A stretch of DNA of 13,775 nucleotides. It comes from CAYWTX01 sp964461295. GTDB lineage: Bacteria; Planctomycetota; Phycisphaerae; SM23-33. Below are positions 6,404 through 13,396 of the stretch, in pieces; the first letter of the stretch is position 1; the number at the start of each line of letters is the position of its first letter. The position numbers were made by a program, and so were the translations under genes. A model generated the notes under the pieces. That model searched no databases. It worked only from the letters and a program-made list of their open reading frames with translations, and was not told the DNA's origin. The DNA lies in assembly GCA_964461295.1 (NCBI GenBank), contig CAYWTX010000190.1, forward strand, positions 1 through 13,775, given 5' to 3'.

Positions 6404-6412
6404 GGAGACGCC

Positions 6413-7486
6413 ATGGCCACGCAGTTGACCACTCGCGAACGCTTCCAGCGGATGTTCGAGCACCGGACCGCCGACCGCGTGCCGATTGTCGACGGCCCGT
6501 GGAGCGCGACCATCGAGCGATGGCAGGCCGAGGGCCTGCCCAAGGACGTGCATTGGGCGGACTACTTCGGCGTGGACCGGATGGCCCACGTCGGCGGCGA
6601 CAACAGCCCGGCCCTGCCCGAGGCGGTCGTCGAGGAGACCGGCGAGTACACGATCGCCACGACCCGCTGGGGCCAGACGGTGAAGAACTGGAAGCATGCC
6701 AACAGCACGCCGGGCGTGCTGCACAGCACCATCACCAGCCCCGACGTGTGGCGCCAGATGAAGGCGCGGATGGTTCCGCACCCCGACCGGATCAACTGGA
6801 AGAACCTGCGGGACAACTATCGCGCGTGGCGCGAGAAGGGCTGGTGGATCGAGGGGGGGCTGTGGTTCGGCTTCGACGTCACCCACGCCCGCATGGTCGG
6901 CACCGAGGAGTTCCTGCTGGCCATGGTCGAGCAGCCCGAGTGGTGCATGGACATCTTCGAGCACGAGCTCACCACCAGCCTGGCCCTGCTGGACATGATC
7001 TGGGACGCCGGGTACACCTTCGACGCCGTCCGCTGGCCCGACGACATGGGCTACAAGCAGACGCAGTTCTTCTCCCTGCCGATGTACCGCGAGCTGCTCA
7101 AACCGTTCCACAAGCGGGCCATCCAGTGGGCTCACGCCAAGGGCATCCATGCCTGCCTGCACTCCTGCGGCAACGTCTACCCGTTCATCCCCGAACTGGT
7201 GGAGATCGGCCTGGACTGCCTCAACCCGCTGGAAGTGAAGGCCGGCATGGACCCCCTGCACGTCAAGAAGACCTGGGGCGACAAGCTCGTTCTGCACGGC
7301 GGGATCAACGCGATGCTGTGGCACAAGCCCGAGCAGATCGAGGCCGAGATGCGCCGCGTCGTGCCGCGGATGATCGCCGACGGCGGCTACATCTTCTCCT
7401 CCGATCACTCGGTGCCCTCCAGCGTCTCGCTGGAAGACTTCCGGCGGATCATCGAACTGGCCAGGCAGCTCGGCGCCTACGAGTAA
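6413..7486 (+). CDS. uroporphyrinogen decarboxylase (URO-D)-family protein
   Basis: The product is 357 aa, the usual length for the family. ATG at 6413 is preceded by AAAGGAG at good spacing and gives the typical N-terminus MATQLTTRERFQRMFEHRTADRVP read in pieces (TTRERF, then DRVPI). Landmarks are DAVRWPDDMGY (204-214), IHACLHSCGNV (245-255), where H250 and C252 resemble the zinc ligands of methylcobamide:CoM methyltransferases, LNPLEVKAGMD (270-280) and LHGGINAMLW (294-303). It is not the heme enzyme HemE: it belongs to the large group of planctomycete URO-D-like proteins, often found near glycan and sulfatase genes, and is probably a methyltransferase or demethylase. Cytoplasmic. Divergent from the sulfatase across 146 nt. 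Substrate unknown. Confidence 0.9.
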   Translation: MATQLTTRERFQRMFEHRTADRVPIVDGPWSATIERWQAEGLPKDVHWADYFGVDRMAHVGGDNSPALPEAVVEETGEYTIATTRWGQTVKNWKHANSTPGVLHSTITSPDVWRQMKARMVPHPDRINWKNLRDNYRAWREKGWWIEGGLWFGFDVTHARMVGTEEFLLAMVEQPEWCMDIFEHELTTSLALLDMIWDAGYTFDAVRWPDDMGYKQTQFFSLPMYRELLKPFHKRAIQWAHAKGIHACLHSCGNVYPFIPELVEIGLDCLNPLEVKAGMDPLHVKKTWGDKLVLHGGINAMLWHKPEQIEAEMRRVVPRMIADGGYIFSSDHSVPSSVSLEDFRRIIELARQLGAYE

Positions 7487-7537
7487 CCGGCTCGAAGTTT
7501 TGCCGCGGAATCACTTCTCCCATGGCTGGGCGTAAGC

Positions 7538-7543
7538 TATAAT
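7538..7543 (+). promoter_or_regulatory. TATAAT -10 element before the small membrane-peptide gene
   Basis: A perfect TATAAT lies 47 nt upstream of the ATG at 7590. At 17 nt upstream, TTCTCC (7515-7520) is a weak -35. Perfect -10 hexamers are rare in this base composition, which supports a real transcript starting near 7550. Confidence 0.5.
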
Positions 7544-7589
7544 CCAGGTAGCTCGCTTGGGATCTGCCGGGGACAATGGGCAGGATGCG

Positions 7590-7811
7590 ATGAAGCGGCT
7601 TATCATTGGGCTGATTACGCTGGGTGCCTTTGTGGGCGGGCACCAACTGGGGCGCCGGCCTGACAGCACCGATCTCGTGGGCGAAGCGAGGAAGGTGCTG
7701 CGGATGGCAGCCGACGCGGGGACGGCGTTGGCGGCGCAGGCGCCGAATGCCCGCACGACGGGGAAGCTCGCGCACGACGAATCGCGATCGTCCACGCAGA
7801 AGCCACGTTAA
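7590..7811 (+). CDS. small exported or membrane-anchored peptide
   Basis: The product is 73 aa. It begins MKRLIIGLITLGAFVGGHQLG, a basic start followed by a hydrophobic stretch (residues 4-17) that could be a signal peptide or a single membrane anchor. The remainder is polar and ends in a basic Ser/Thr/Gln-rich tail. ATG at 7590 has AGGA just upstream, and a perfect TATAAT stands at 7538-7543, giving independent support that this short frame is expressed. No family is recognised and there are no cysteines or catalytic motifs. It lies 103 nt after the URO-D-family gene and faces the repeat-protein gene. Function unknown. Confidence 0.55.
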   Translation: MKRLIIGLITLGAFVGGHQLGRRPDSTDLVGEARKVLRMAADAGTALAAQAPNARTTGKLAHDESRSSTQKPR

Positions 7812-7910
7812 TCCAGGGACCACAGGCCGCAATGCTTCCGGGCCGCGTTCGGGCACCATGCGATCCGGCGAAGGGCGCGTCACAGGGCCCGGAAATCCTG
7901 AGAAAACAAA

Positions 7911-7968
7911 CGGACACGGCGCACAAGGGGTAGCAGTGGAACGCATGCTTCCGATGGCGCCGTGTCCG
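7911..7968. terminator. bidirectional terminator with nested loop
   Basis: A perfect 12-bp stem, CGGACACGGCGC (7911-7922) with GCGCCGTGTCCG (7957-7968), encloses 34 nt that contain a smaller hairpin, GGAA (7938-7941) with TTCC (7949-7952). On the minus strand the stem is followed by TTTGTTTTCTC, on the plus strand by CTTCTTTCTG, so it can stop transcripts from both facing genes (ends at 7811 and 8267). The large loop is atypical for an intrinsic terminator. Confidence 0.6.
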
Positions 7969-8022
7969 CTTCTTTCTGCACTTGGCCCGGGCAGGCGACG
8001 TTTCGGCGCCCGCGGCGGGTGG

Positions 8023-8182
8023 CACAACCCTCCAGAGTTGTGAATCCCGGCAGCCGCAACTCGGGGAGTTGCGCCCCGGACCTGAACCATGCCCGATCTC
8101 CCGGGAATCCCCTTGCCGGCCCCGGAACACGCAACAAACCACCACGGCAGGTGAGTGGGGTTGCGTCGTGCCCGGGGCCGGC
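8023..8182. ncRNA. hairpin-rich spacer, candidate structured RNA or 3' UTR
   Basis: Three strong hairpins lie in a row. CACAAC (8023-8028) pairs with GTTGTG (8037-8042). GCAACTC (8056-8062) pairs with GAGTTGC (8066-8072) around GGG. GCCGGCCCCGG (8115-8125) plus ACGCAAC (8129-8135) pair with GTTGCGT (8160-8166) plus CCGGGGCCGGC (8172-8182), an 18-bp two-part stem. With the terminator at 7911-7968 they occupy most of the 455-nt spacer 7812-8266, in which I see no protein gene. The leftward transcript of the repeat-protein gene would carry them. A non-coding RNA is possible but unproven; orientation is uncertain. Confidence 0.3.
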
Positions 8183-8266
8183 TTGAGGGTCCTCCGCAGT
8201 GCTGCGTCGCACTGCGCTCACCCTGGGCGTTGTCCGCGGCGCCCGCTACCGGCTGGATCCGGCATC

Positions 8267-8848
8267 TCAGGGAGAGATCGTGATTGACCGGCCGCTTTCG
8301 TTCCACAGGCTGACGCCCCCCGAACCGTCGGGCAGCACGTCCAGGCCAGCCCGGAGGTTGCCTTGCTCGTCGTTGAGCATGAGGGCCGGCGAACCCCCAG
8401 GCAGGACGCCGAAGCCCGCTCGGATGTTCCCCCGCTCGTCGAAGAAGCTCATGCAGGGGGCGCCGCTGGTCACCACGCCCAGCCCCGCCCGCACCTGGCC
8501 GCTCTCGTCGGAAAAATGCACTTCCGGACAGCCGTTGGCGGTCAGGCTCATCACGCATCGCTCGGCGCCCGCGCGATCCTGCATCGCCAAGCTCGGCGTG
8601 CCGTCCGGCAGCGTGTACAGCAGCACCCGCAACTGTTGCTGGCCGTCGGCCATCACCAGGCACGGCGAGCCGTCGGGCAGGACCTGCAGCCCCAGGCGGG
8701 CATTGCCCTGGCGGTCGTACAGGCTCACCATCGGCATGCCTCCCGCCTGCACCGACATTCTCAGGCAGAGGCGGCCCTCACCGTCGACCAGCTCGATCGC
8801 CTCGGTCCTGAGGACCTTGTCGGTGCTTACCTGGCTTTGCGCGTACAT
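8267..8848 (-). CDS. tandem 23-residue beta-repeat protein, function unknown
   Basis: The product is 193 aa from ATG at 8848, with GGGAG at good spacing; the frame is open to 8983, but that lead is Arg-rich and would read through a 17-bp hairpin. From about residue 14 to the end it is made of about seven units of 22-24 residues with the pattern x-x-R-x8-D-G-x-P-x5-D-x-x-G. Clear units include NARLGLQVLPDGSPCLVMAD, NIRAGFGVLPGGSPALMLND and NLRAGLDVLPDGSGGVSLWN. The regular alternation and Gly/Asp turns predict a beta-solenoid or stacked hairpins. There is no signal peptide or membrane segment. Three cysteines occur in irregular positions. I recall similar repeats in uncharacterised bacterial proteins, but no function. 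It is monocistronic as far as can be seen. Confidence 0.75.
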   Translation of the reverse strand: MYAQSQVSTDKVLRTEAIELVDGEGRLCLRMSVQAGGMPMVSLYDRQGNARLGLQVLPDGSPCLVMADGQQQLRVLLYTLPDGTPSLAMQDRAGAERCVMSLTANGCPEVHFSDESGQVRAGLGVVTSGAPCMSFFDERGNIRAGFGVLPGGSPALMLNDEQGNLRAGLDVLPDGSGGVSLWNESGRSITISP

Positions 8849-8905
8849 ACGGCGGTCTCCCTGGCGGCAGAGCGTCTTGCCTCGCGCCGCCGCCGGTTGT
8901 GGGAG

Positions 8906-8947
8906 GCAGACGGCGCGCGCCGAGAGCCTACGGCGCGCGCCGTCTGC
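8906..8947. repeat. 17-bp perfect inverted repeat upstream of the repeat-protein gene
   Basis: The arm at 8906-8922 (GCAGACGG then CGCGCGCCG) is perfectly complementary to 8931-8947 around the 8-nt loop AGAGCCTA. GGGA (8901-8904) and TCCC (8951-8954) extend the stem after a small internal loop. It lies 58 nt upstream of the ATG at 8848. There is no T-tract in either direction. It could be a cruciform-forming operator, a leader hairpin or a miniature palindromic element. Elsewhere in the gene-free stretch 8849-9487 I see only a small inverted repeat (GCGAATC 9140-9146, GATTCGC 9162-9168) and the palindromes at 9317-9397. Confidence 0.7.
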
Positions 8948-9316
8948 GTGTCCCAATCCACGCAGGGAATTGCCGCCCGTCACGCGATCCCGAACGCAAC
9001 AACGCGCAGCGAGACCGACCTTCGTTACGGCAGCTTTGAGGCGGGAAAGTTAGCTCCGGGAGATCGAAGGACCCCGCGGCGTTCCGCTCTACCCATTCCA
9101 GCCCACTCTGCGTTGCAGCTACCATCGGCAGGCCGGGCCGCGAATCTTTAGTGGATCGCCGGATTCGCCGTGAACAATTCGCGCGCCGGCATTGCGGCAA
9201 CCCCGAAGTCGCGCGTGAAGCCGCTCCAGGCCCAAAACAGACGCCTCCCTCAGAGGTCGCCACAACCGCGACGTTCGACTACGAACAGCCCTTCGCCAGT
9301 TCGCGAGCTTTCTGTC

Positions 9317-9397
9317 GCCCTTCAGGGCTCCACCCCTACTTGCTTGTCAACCGGGGGCTTACGCCCAATGGCTAGATCCCCGACGCCCCTTAGGGGC
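9317..9397 (-). repeat. cluster of three GCCC/GGGC palindromes (REP-like element)
   Basis: Three short hairpins are spaced about 30-40 nt apart: GCCC-TTCA-GGGC (9317-9328), GGGC-TTAC-GCCC (9355-9366) and GCCCC-TTA-GGGGC (9385-9397). Read on the minus strand, the element ends GGAGCCCTGAAGGGCGACAG. This closely resembles GGAGCCCCGAAGGGGCGACAG-type sequences that I recall being scattered through planctomycete genomes. It lies 91 nt beyond the hydrolase stop codon. It is probably a non-autonomous palindromic repeat; it may also help end the hydrolase transcript. Confidence 0.5.
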
Positions 9398-9487
9398 TAA
9401 CTAAGAGGGAGCAAGGCCGTTCCCGCGATTCTTTCACAAACTGCTCACAGGATGGGGTGCCGCCGACGGGGTTGCAGAGGGCGGGCG

Positions 9488-11221
9488 TCACCTGGTCTTG
9501 GGCGGCCAATCGGATGGGACGGGTTTGGCCTTGGTCGGGTCAGGCAGGAGGAACTTGTCCTGGTGGTACTGGTACACGGCCCGCGCCATCTCCTCGTCGA
9601 AGTGCCAGAAGGCGTTGTTCTTGTCGCCGGTGTAGGAGTCGTACGGCGCCGGTTCGTGCCTGGGGTGATCCAGGTCGGCGTCGGTCAGCCAACCCTTGTT
9701 CACCGGCAACGGCGCGCACGTGGCCGGAGCGCTGGCGTCGCGTTTGTCCCTGGGCAGCCGGTACTGGGCGGCTTTGCGCACAAAGAGCGCCGTCAAACCG
9801 ACATCCCAGGCGCCATGGTCGGCGTTGGGCACAACCACGAGGGCCATCCGATGCTCGCGCTTGTCGCGCCACAGACGCAGCATCTGCTCGCGGATCATGA
9901 CCCATTGCGTCTGGTTTCCGTATTCGGGACGAATGCCGCCGACGGGACCGCACCATTCGAACTCGCCGTTCATCGCCAGGAAGGGAACTTGAGTCATGCC
10001 GCGCCCGTCGTCGGGCATCTCCTGCATGTTGCCTCCGGCCGCGTGAACGATGCCGAACACCCGCTCCGGCACGGCGCAGGCAACGTTGCGGGTCGCCAGC
10101 ACGCTGGCCGACAGGCCGCCCAGAAGCACGGGCGCGCCTTTCAGCTCACGATGCCCCGACTCGGCGGCGAGTTTCTCGAAGATCGCGTCAAGCCGGGCCA
10201 GAGATTCCTTGCCTTCTCCGGCGAAACCCGCGAAGACCATCGTGGCGAGTCCCGCCCGCGCCGCGGCCAGGCGCATGGGCTGAGCCGTGGCCAGGCCTGC
10301 GATCATCGGGTGCGCCACGACGATGCCGCGAATGTACTCGTGGTTCGGCGGCAGCCACAGCGACACCGCCCTGTCCTCCTCCTTCCTGGTCTTGCGATCG
10401 AGCATCTTGACGGTGGTCGTCACGGCCCTGGCGGCGCCGATCAGCCCCTTCTCCAGCTCGGCGGCCTTCGCTTTGGAGTCCGCGATCTTCGCCTCCAGCG
10501 CGGTGCGTCGCGCCAGCAGCGCCGTCGCGGCAGCGCCGTCCAACGGCAAGGCGGCAATCGCGTCGGCCAAGGCCTTGTGCGCGGCCTTGGCCTTCTCATT
10601 GGCCTGCTTCAGGGCCGCGGACTTGCCGGAAAGCGTGCCATACGCCTTGTAGGCCTCGTCGGCAGCCTTGAACTGCGGCGCCACTTCGCCGCGCGTCCAC
10701 CACGCGCGCTGCGAGCCGGCGATCCGGCGGTCAAGCTGTTGTTCCTCCATCCGCAGGCGAGCCAACTCCAGCAGATCGCTCTCCTTCAGCGCTGCCAGGC
10801 GGCCCTCCAACGTGCTGATCTGCTTTCGCAGTTCCGCGCGCCGGCCGGCGGCGGCACGATACGCGGGCGCGCCGGCCAGCAGCGATTCCACCTTCTCGTC
10901 ACGGGCCGACCGGGCCTTCCGCAACTGGTCGCGAGCGTCGGCCAGCGCCGCGTCGGCATGCGCGGCCGCAACGGCCTTGTCCGACTCCTCCACCGCCCGT
11001 CGCGCAGCGGCCAGGTCCGCCGGCCCCCGGGCCGCGACGGCTTGGCGGCATGCGTCGATCGCGGCGTCGCCGAGCCGAAGTTCCGACTCCTGCACGCGCA
11101 GTTCCTTTGCGGCCGCGTCGAGAGCTTGCCACGCCTGGTCATCGCCCGCGCCACAAAGCTGCACCGCGGGCCCTGTGCACAGGAAGACTGCCATTGCCAC
11201 GCCGGTCGGTCTGATCTGCAT
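9488..11221 (-). CDS. exported coiled-coil / alpha-beta-hydrolase fusion protein
   Basis: The product is 577 aa. ATG at 11221 follows AAGGGA; an ATG six codons upstream is less well placed. Residues 1-25 are a signal peptide. Residues about 28-265 are Ala/Glu/Lys/Arg-rich helices with heptad-like spacing, predicted coiled coil, containing a Trp pair (174-175). Residues about 283-577 form a hydrolase-like domain: SLWLPPNHEYIRGIVVAHP, then GAPVLLGGLSASVLATR with probable nucleophile S371, and VVPNADHGAWD with probable catalytic H469. The acid residue is not obvious; NGEFEW (418-423) is one candidate region. Such domains act on esters or peptides, often of surface polymers. The long N-terminal coiled coil on a secreted hydrolase is unusual. 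It is divergent from the M23/PKD gene across 230 nt. Substrate unknown. Confidence 0.82.
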   Translation of the reverse strand: MQIRPTGVAMAVFLCTGPAVQLCGAGDDQAWQALDAAAKELRVQESELRLGDAAIDACRQAVAARGPADLAAARRAVEESDKAVAAAHADAALADARDQLRKARSARDEKVESLLAGAPAYRAAAGRRAELRKQISTLEGRLAALKESDLLELARLRMEEQQLDRRIAGSQRAWWTRGEVAPQFKAADEAYKAYGTLSGKSAALKQANEKAKAAHKALADAIAALPLDGAAATALLARRTALEAKIADSKAKAAELEKGLIGAARAVTTTVKMLDRKTRKEEDRAVSLWLPPNHEYIRGIVVAHPMIAGLATAQPMRLAAARAGLATMVFAGFAGEGKESLARLDAIFEKLAAESGHRELKGAPVLLGGLSASVLATRNVACAVPERVFGIVHAAGGNMQEMPDDGRGMTQVPFLAMNGEFEWCGPVGGIRPEYGNQTQWVMIREQMLRLWRDKREHRMALVVVPNADHGAWDVGLTALFVRKAAQYRLPRDKRDASAPATCAPLPVNKGWLTDADLDHPRHEPAPYDSYTGDKNNAFWHFDEEMARAVYQYHQDKFLLPDPTKAKPVPSDWPPKTR

Positions 11222-11418
11222 AGCCGGTTCCCTTCTCAAGCTGCTTCTGGAACACCGATGGCGCCATTTGGCTTCTGCCGACAGGCTGACCGCCGAGACA
11301 GCCGCGCGTCGACGGACGCACTTCGTGGACGAGTGAAGACTTCGCCCCGGCCGAGGGGCCGAGGGCCGAGAACGACAGTTGGGCGGTTCTTGCCGCTACC
11401 AACCCCGCACCGCCACGC

Positions 11419-11424
11419 TACAAT
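11419..11424 (+). promoter_or_regulatory. candidate -10 element of the M23/PKD gene
   Basis: TACAAT lies 28 nt upstream of the ATG at 11452 in an otherwise GC-rich stretch, which would give a leader of about 20 nt carrying the GGAG ribosome-binding site. There is no convincing -35 at normal spacing. The rest of the 230-nt divergent spacer shows only GGCCGAGG repeated near 11350-11370. Confidence 0.35.
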
Positions 11425-11451
11425 TGGCTTCAGCCCCCACGGAGAATAGCG

Positions 11452-12936
11452 ATGTCCATGGCACGTGTCGGCGGATTCTGCCTGCTGGCGGCCATTCTGG
11501 CCGGCGAGTGTGTCCTGCCCGCCGACGCGAAGGATGATGTTCCGGCGCCGCGAGTCGTCTTCGCCGGCGAGGGCTGGCCGCTCGTGCTGGAGTTGAGCGT
11601 CGGCCAGTCGCACGAGGTGGCGATGTCGGCTGGCGGCAAGGAGGTTCGACGCACGGTCAAACTGCTGGGCGTCGAGCATGAATGGGAGCCGGACTGGTGG
11701 GTCGGCGACAACGCCGACCGGAAGACCATCCGCTCCGCGACCGTCCGCGTGGAAGTATCCGGCGCTGCCGCAGACCTGCGCGTCCGGCCGTTCGAGTTGC
11801 CGCGGGAAGTTAACGGCCTGCGCCTGTACGTGGAGACCACGCGGACCTGGGCAACGCATGGGAAATTGGCCGCCATCGGCGACATGCAGGGCGACGTGCG
11901 TTTGTCGGCCCGCCCGGCCGGCGCCGCGTGGGGGCCGGCGCTGCGGTTCCCCATCGCCGACTTCCGCTGGCGGTCGAGCACGTACAACAACACGTGGTCG
12001 GCCCTGGTCCCTTACAACCTGCTCTACTACCATCGCGGCGAGGACTTCGGGGCGATTCCCGACCGCTTGCCCGTGCTGGCCTGCACCGACGCCGAGATCG
12101 CCGTCAGCCCACTACCCGCCGGCGACGGCAAGTCCAACTCCATCGCCCTCCGCCTGGGCGGCGAGGTGGAGATCCGCCTGGCCCACGTGAACATCGAGTC
12201 CGTCGAGAAGTCCGCGACGGTCGGGGCGAAGGTAAGGGCCGGGCAAGCGCTGGCGAAGACCGGGAGCACCTGGAATGGCCGGCGGAGTCAGGACGGCGAT
12301 CCGCACCTGCACGTGGGGCTGAAGGCCGGCGGCACGCCGCTCAGCCCATACCCGCTGCTGGTGGAGGCGTACCTTCGCGACTACGACGACCCGGTGCTGC
12401 CCGTTGCCGGCGGCTACGCCTTCGCCACGCCCGGCCAGGCCGTCGAACTGGACGCCGCGCGGAGCGTTGCCCGCCCGGGGCGCAAGATCGCTTCGTATCG
12501 CTGGACGCTGCACGACGGCGGCGAGGCCCAGGGCCCGCGGGCGACGGCGAAGTTCGGCCGCCCCGGCCTGTACAGCGAGGAGTTGTCGGTCCGAACCGAC
12601 GACGGGCGCGAGGACCGCGACTTCCTCCAGGTGCGCGTCTACGATCCCAACCGCCCGGGACGGATCGCGCGCGGCTGGGTTCACCACGCCCCCGTGCGCG
12701 GCGCCCGACCGGGGCAGGAGGTGCTGTTCTGGAACCGCTTGTCCGGCCTGGCCGGGCCGGCGACGATCGACTTCGGCGACGGCGGCAAGCCGTCGGCCTT
12801 CCCCCGCGAGGCGCGCCATGCGTTCGACAAGGCCGGCCTGTACACCGTGACCGTCCGCGGCAGCGGCCCCGGCGACGAGCCGGCCACGGTGAAGCTGCGC
12901 GTGGCGGTCGAGGCCCCCGCCGCGGGCGGGCGATGA
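11452..12936 (+). CDS. exported M23 (LytM-type) peptidase-like protein with two PKD domains
   Basis: The product is 494 aa. ATG at 11452 follows GGAG. Residues 1-26 are a signal peptide, cleaved likely after ADA. Residues 30-185 are a beta-rich N-terminal region. The M23 domain follows, with the full set of expected residues: H194 and D198 in YHRGEDFG, H245 in RLAHVN, and H285 and H287 in DPHLHVGL. These match the zinc ligands and catalytic His of LytM-type endopeptidases, so the site looks intact. Two PKD-type beta sandwiches follow, at about 318-398 (GGYAFATPG to YDPN) and 405-487 (TIDFGDGG, then AGLYTVTVRG). PKD domains usually mediate surface or polymer contacts. It probably cleaves peptidoglycan cross-links or another peptide outside the cytoplasm. 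Confidence 0.9.
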   Translation: MSMARVGGFCLLAAILAGECVLPADAKDDVPAPRVVFAGEGWPLVLELSVGQSHEVAMSAGGKEVRRTVKLLGVEHEWEPDWWVGDNADRKTIRSATVRVEVSGAAADLRVRPFELPREVNGLRLYVETTRTWATHGKLAAIGDMQGDVRLSARPAGAAWGPALRFPIADFRWRSSTYNNTWSALVPYNLLYYHRGEDFGAIPDRLPVLACTDAEIAVSPLPAGDGKSNSIALRLGGEVEIRLAHVNIESVEKSATVGAKVRAGQALAKTGSTWNGRRSQDGDPHLHVGLKAGGTPLSPYPLLVEAYLRDYDDPVLPVAGGYAFATPGQAVELDAARSVARPGRKIASYRWTLHDGGEAQGPRATAKFGRPGLYSEELSVRTDDGREDRDFLQVRVYDPNRPGRIARGWVHHAPVRGARPGQEVLFWNRLSGLAGPATIDFGDGGKPSAFPREARHAFDKAGLYTVTVRGSGPGDEPATVKLRVAVEAPAAGGR

Positions 12937-13039
12937 TCGCGACGGTTCTTGCCGGTGTTAGAAGGCTGATGGGTGACAGCTTGGCCAGCGGTTTCTTGCG
13001 AACCGGTGGACTGTCGCGAACCACCAAGAGGAGATGGCT

Positions 13040-13396
13040 ATGCGATCACGGACTGTTCGAACATGCGTTGGGGCATTGGCCGCGCTGTGTCTGGCGCCGG
13101 GCGCTTCGGCGGCCCAGCCGGCCACGAGGCCCGCGGCGAACGAACACGGCGTCAAGTCCTTCGGCGCCGTGGGCGACGGCAAGGCCCTCGACGGCCCGGC
13201 GATCCAGAAGGCGATCGACGCCGCGGGCCAGGCCGGCGGCGGCACGGTGGTCGTGCCGGCGGGGACCTACCTGTCCGGCGCCGTCCGTCTTCGCTCCATG
13301 GTCACATTGAGGCTGGAAAAGGACGCCGTGCTCCAGGCGTCGAGCGATCCGAACCTGTTCCCACCCGTGAAGAGCCGATGGGAGGGCGGCGAGGCG
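13040..13396 (+). CDS. glycoside hydrolase family 28 (polygalacturonase-like), 5' fragment only
   Basis: About 119 residues are visible. ATG at 13040 follows AAGAGGAG. Residues 1-25 are a signal peptide ending ASA. GH28 N-terminal landmarks follow: VKSFGAVGDGK (38-48), AIQKAIDAAGQAGGGTVVVP (54-73), GTYLSGAVRLRS (75-86), and SSDPNLFPPVKSRWEGGE (101-118). Family members then continue for more than 300 residues with the catalytic Asp motifs. Here similarity stops after RWEGGE: the frame stays open to the window edge, but only as the antisense of a ribosomal protein gene. It lies 103 nt after the M23/PKD gene on the same strand. It is truncated by a junction, probably an assembly artefact; the real gene is likely complete in the organism. 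Confidence 0.82.

Noticed and set aside
6263..7408. 381-codon minus-strand open frame
   Set aside because: It is antisense to the URO-D-family gene, with a Val/His/Leu-biased product and no recognisable domain.
6413..7486. annotation as the heme-pathway enzyme HemE
   Set aside because: The HSCG zinc-type motif and overall pattern fit the methyltransferase-like URO-D group, and no other heme genes are nearby.
7812..8266. possible small proteins in the convergent spacer
   Set aside because: Short frames on both strands run through the strong hairpins and have no ribosome-binding sites or family features.
9452..11449. 665-codon plus-strand open frame
   Set aside because: It mirrors the coiled-coil/hydrolase gene on the opposite strand and reads as Gly/Arg/Gln-rich non-protein.
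13046..13376. C-terminal half of the L10-bearing open frame
   Set aside because: After LAALPS it is simply antisense to the GH28 signal peptide and N-terminus, so it is not part of L10.
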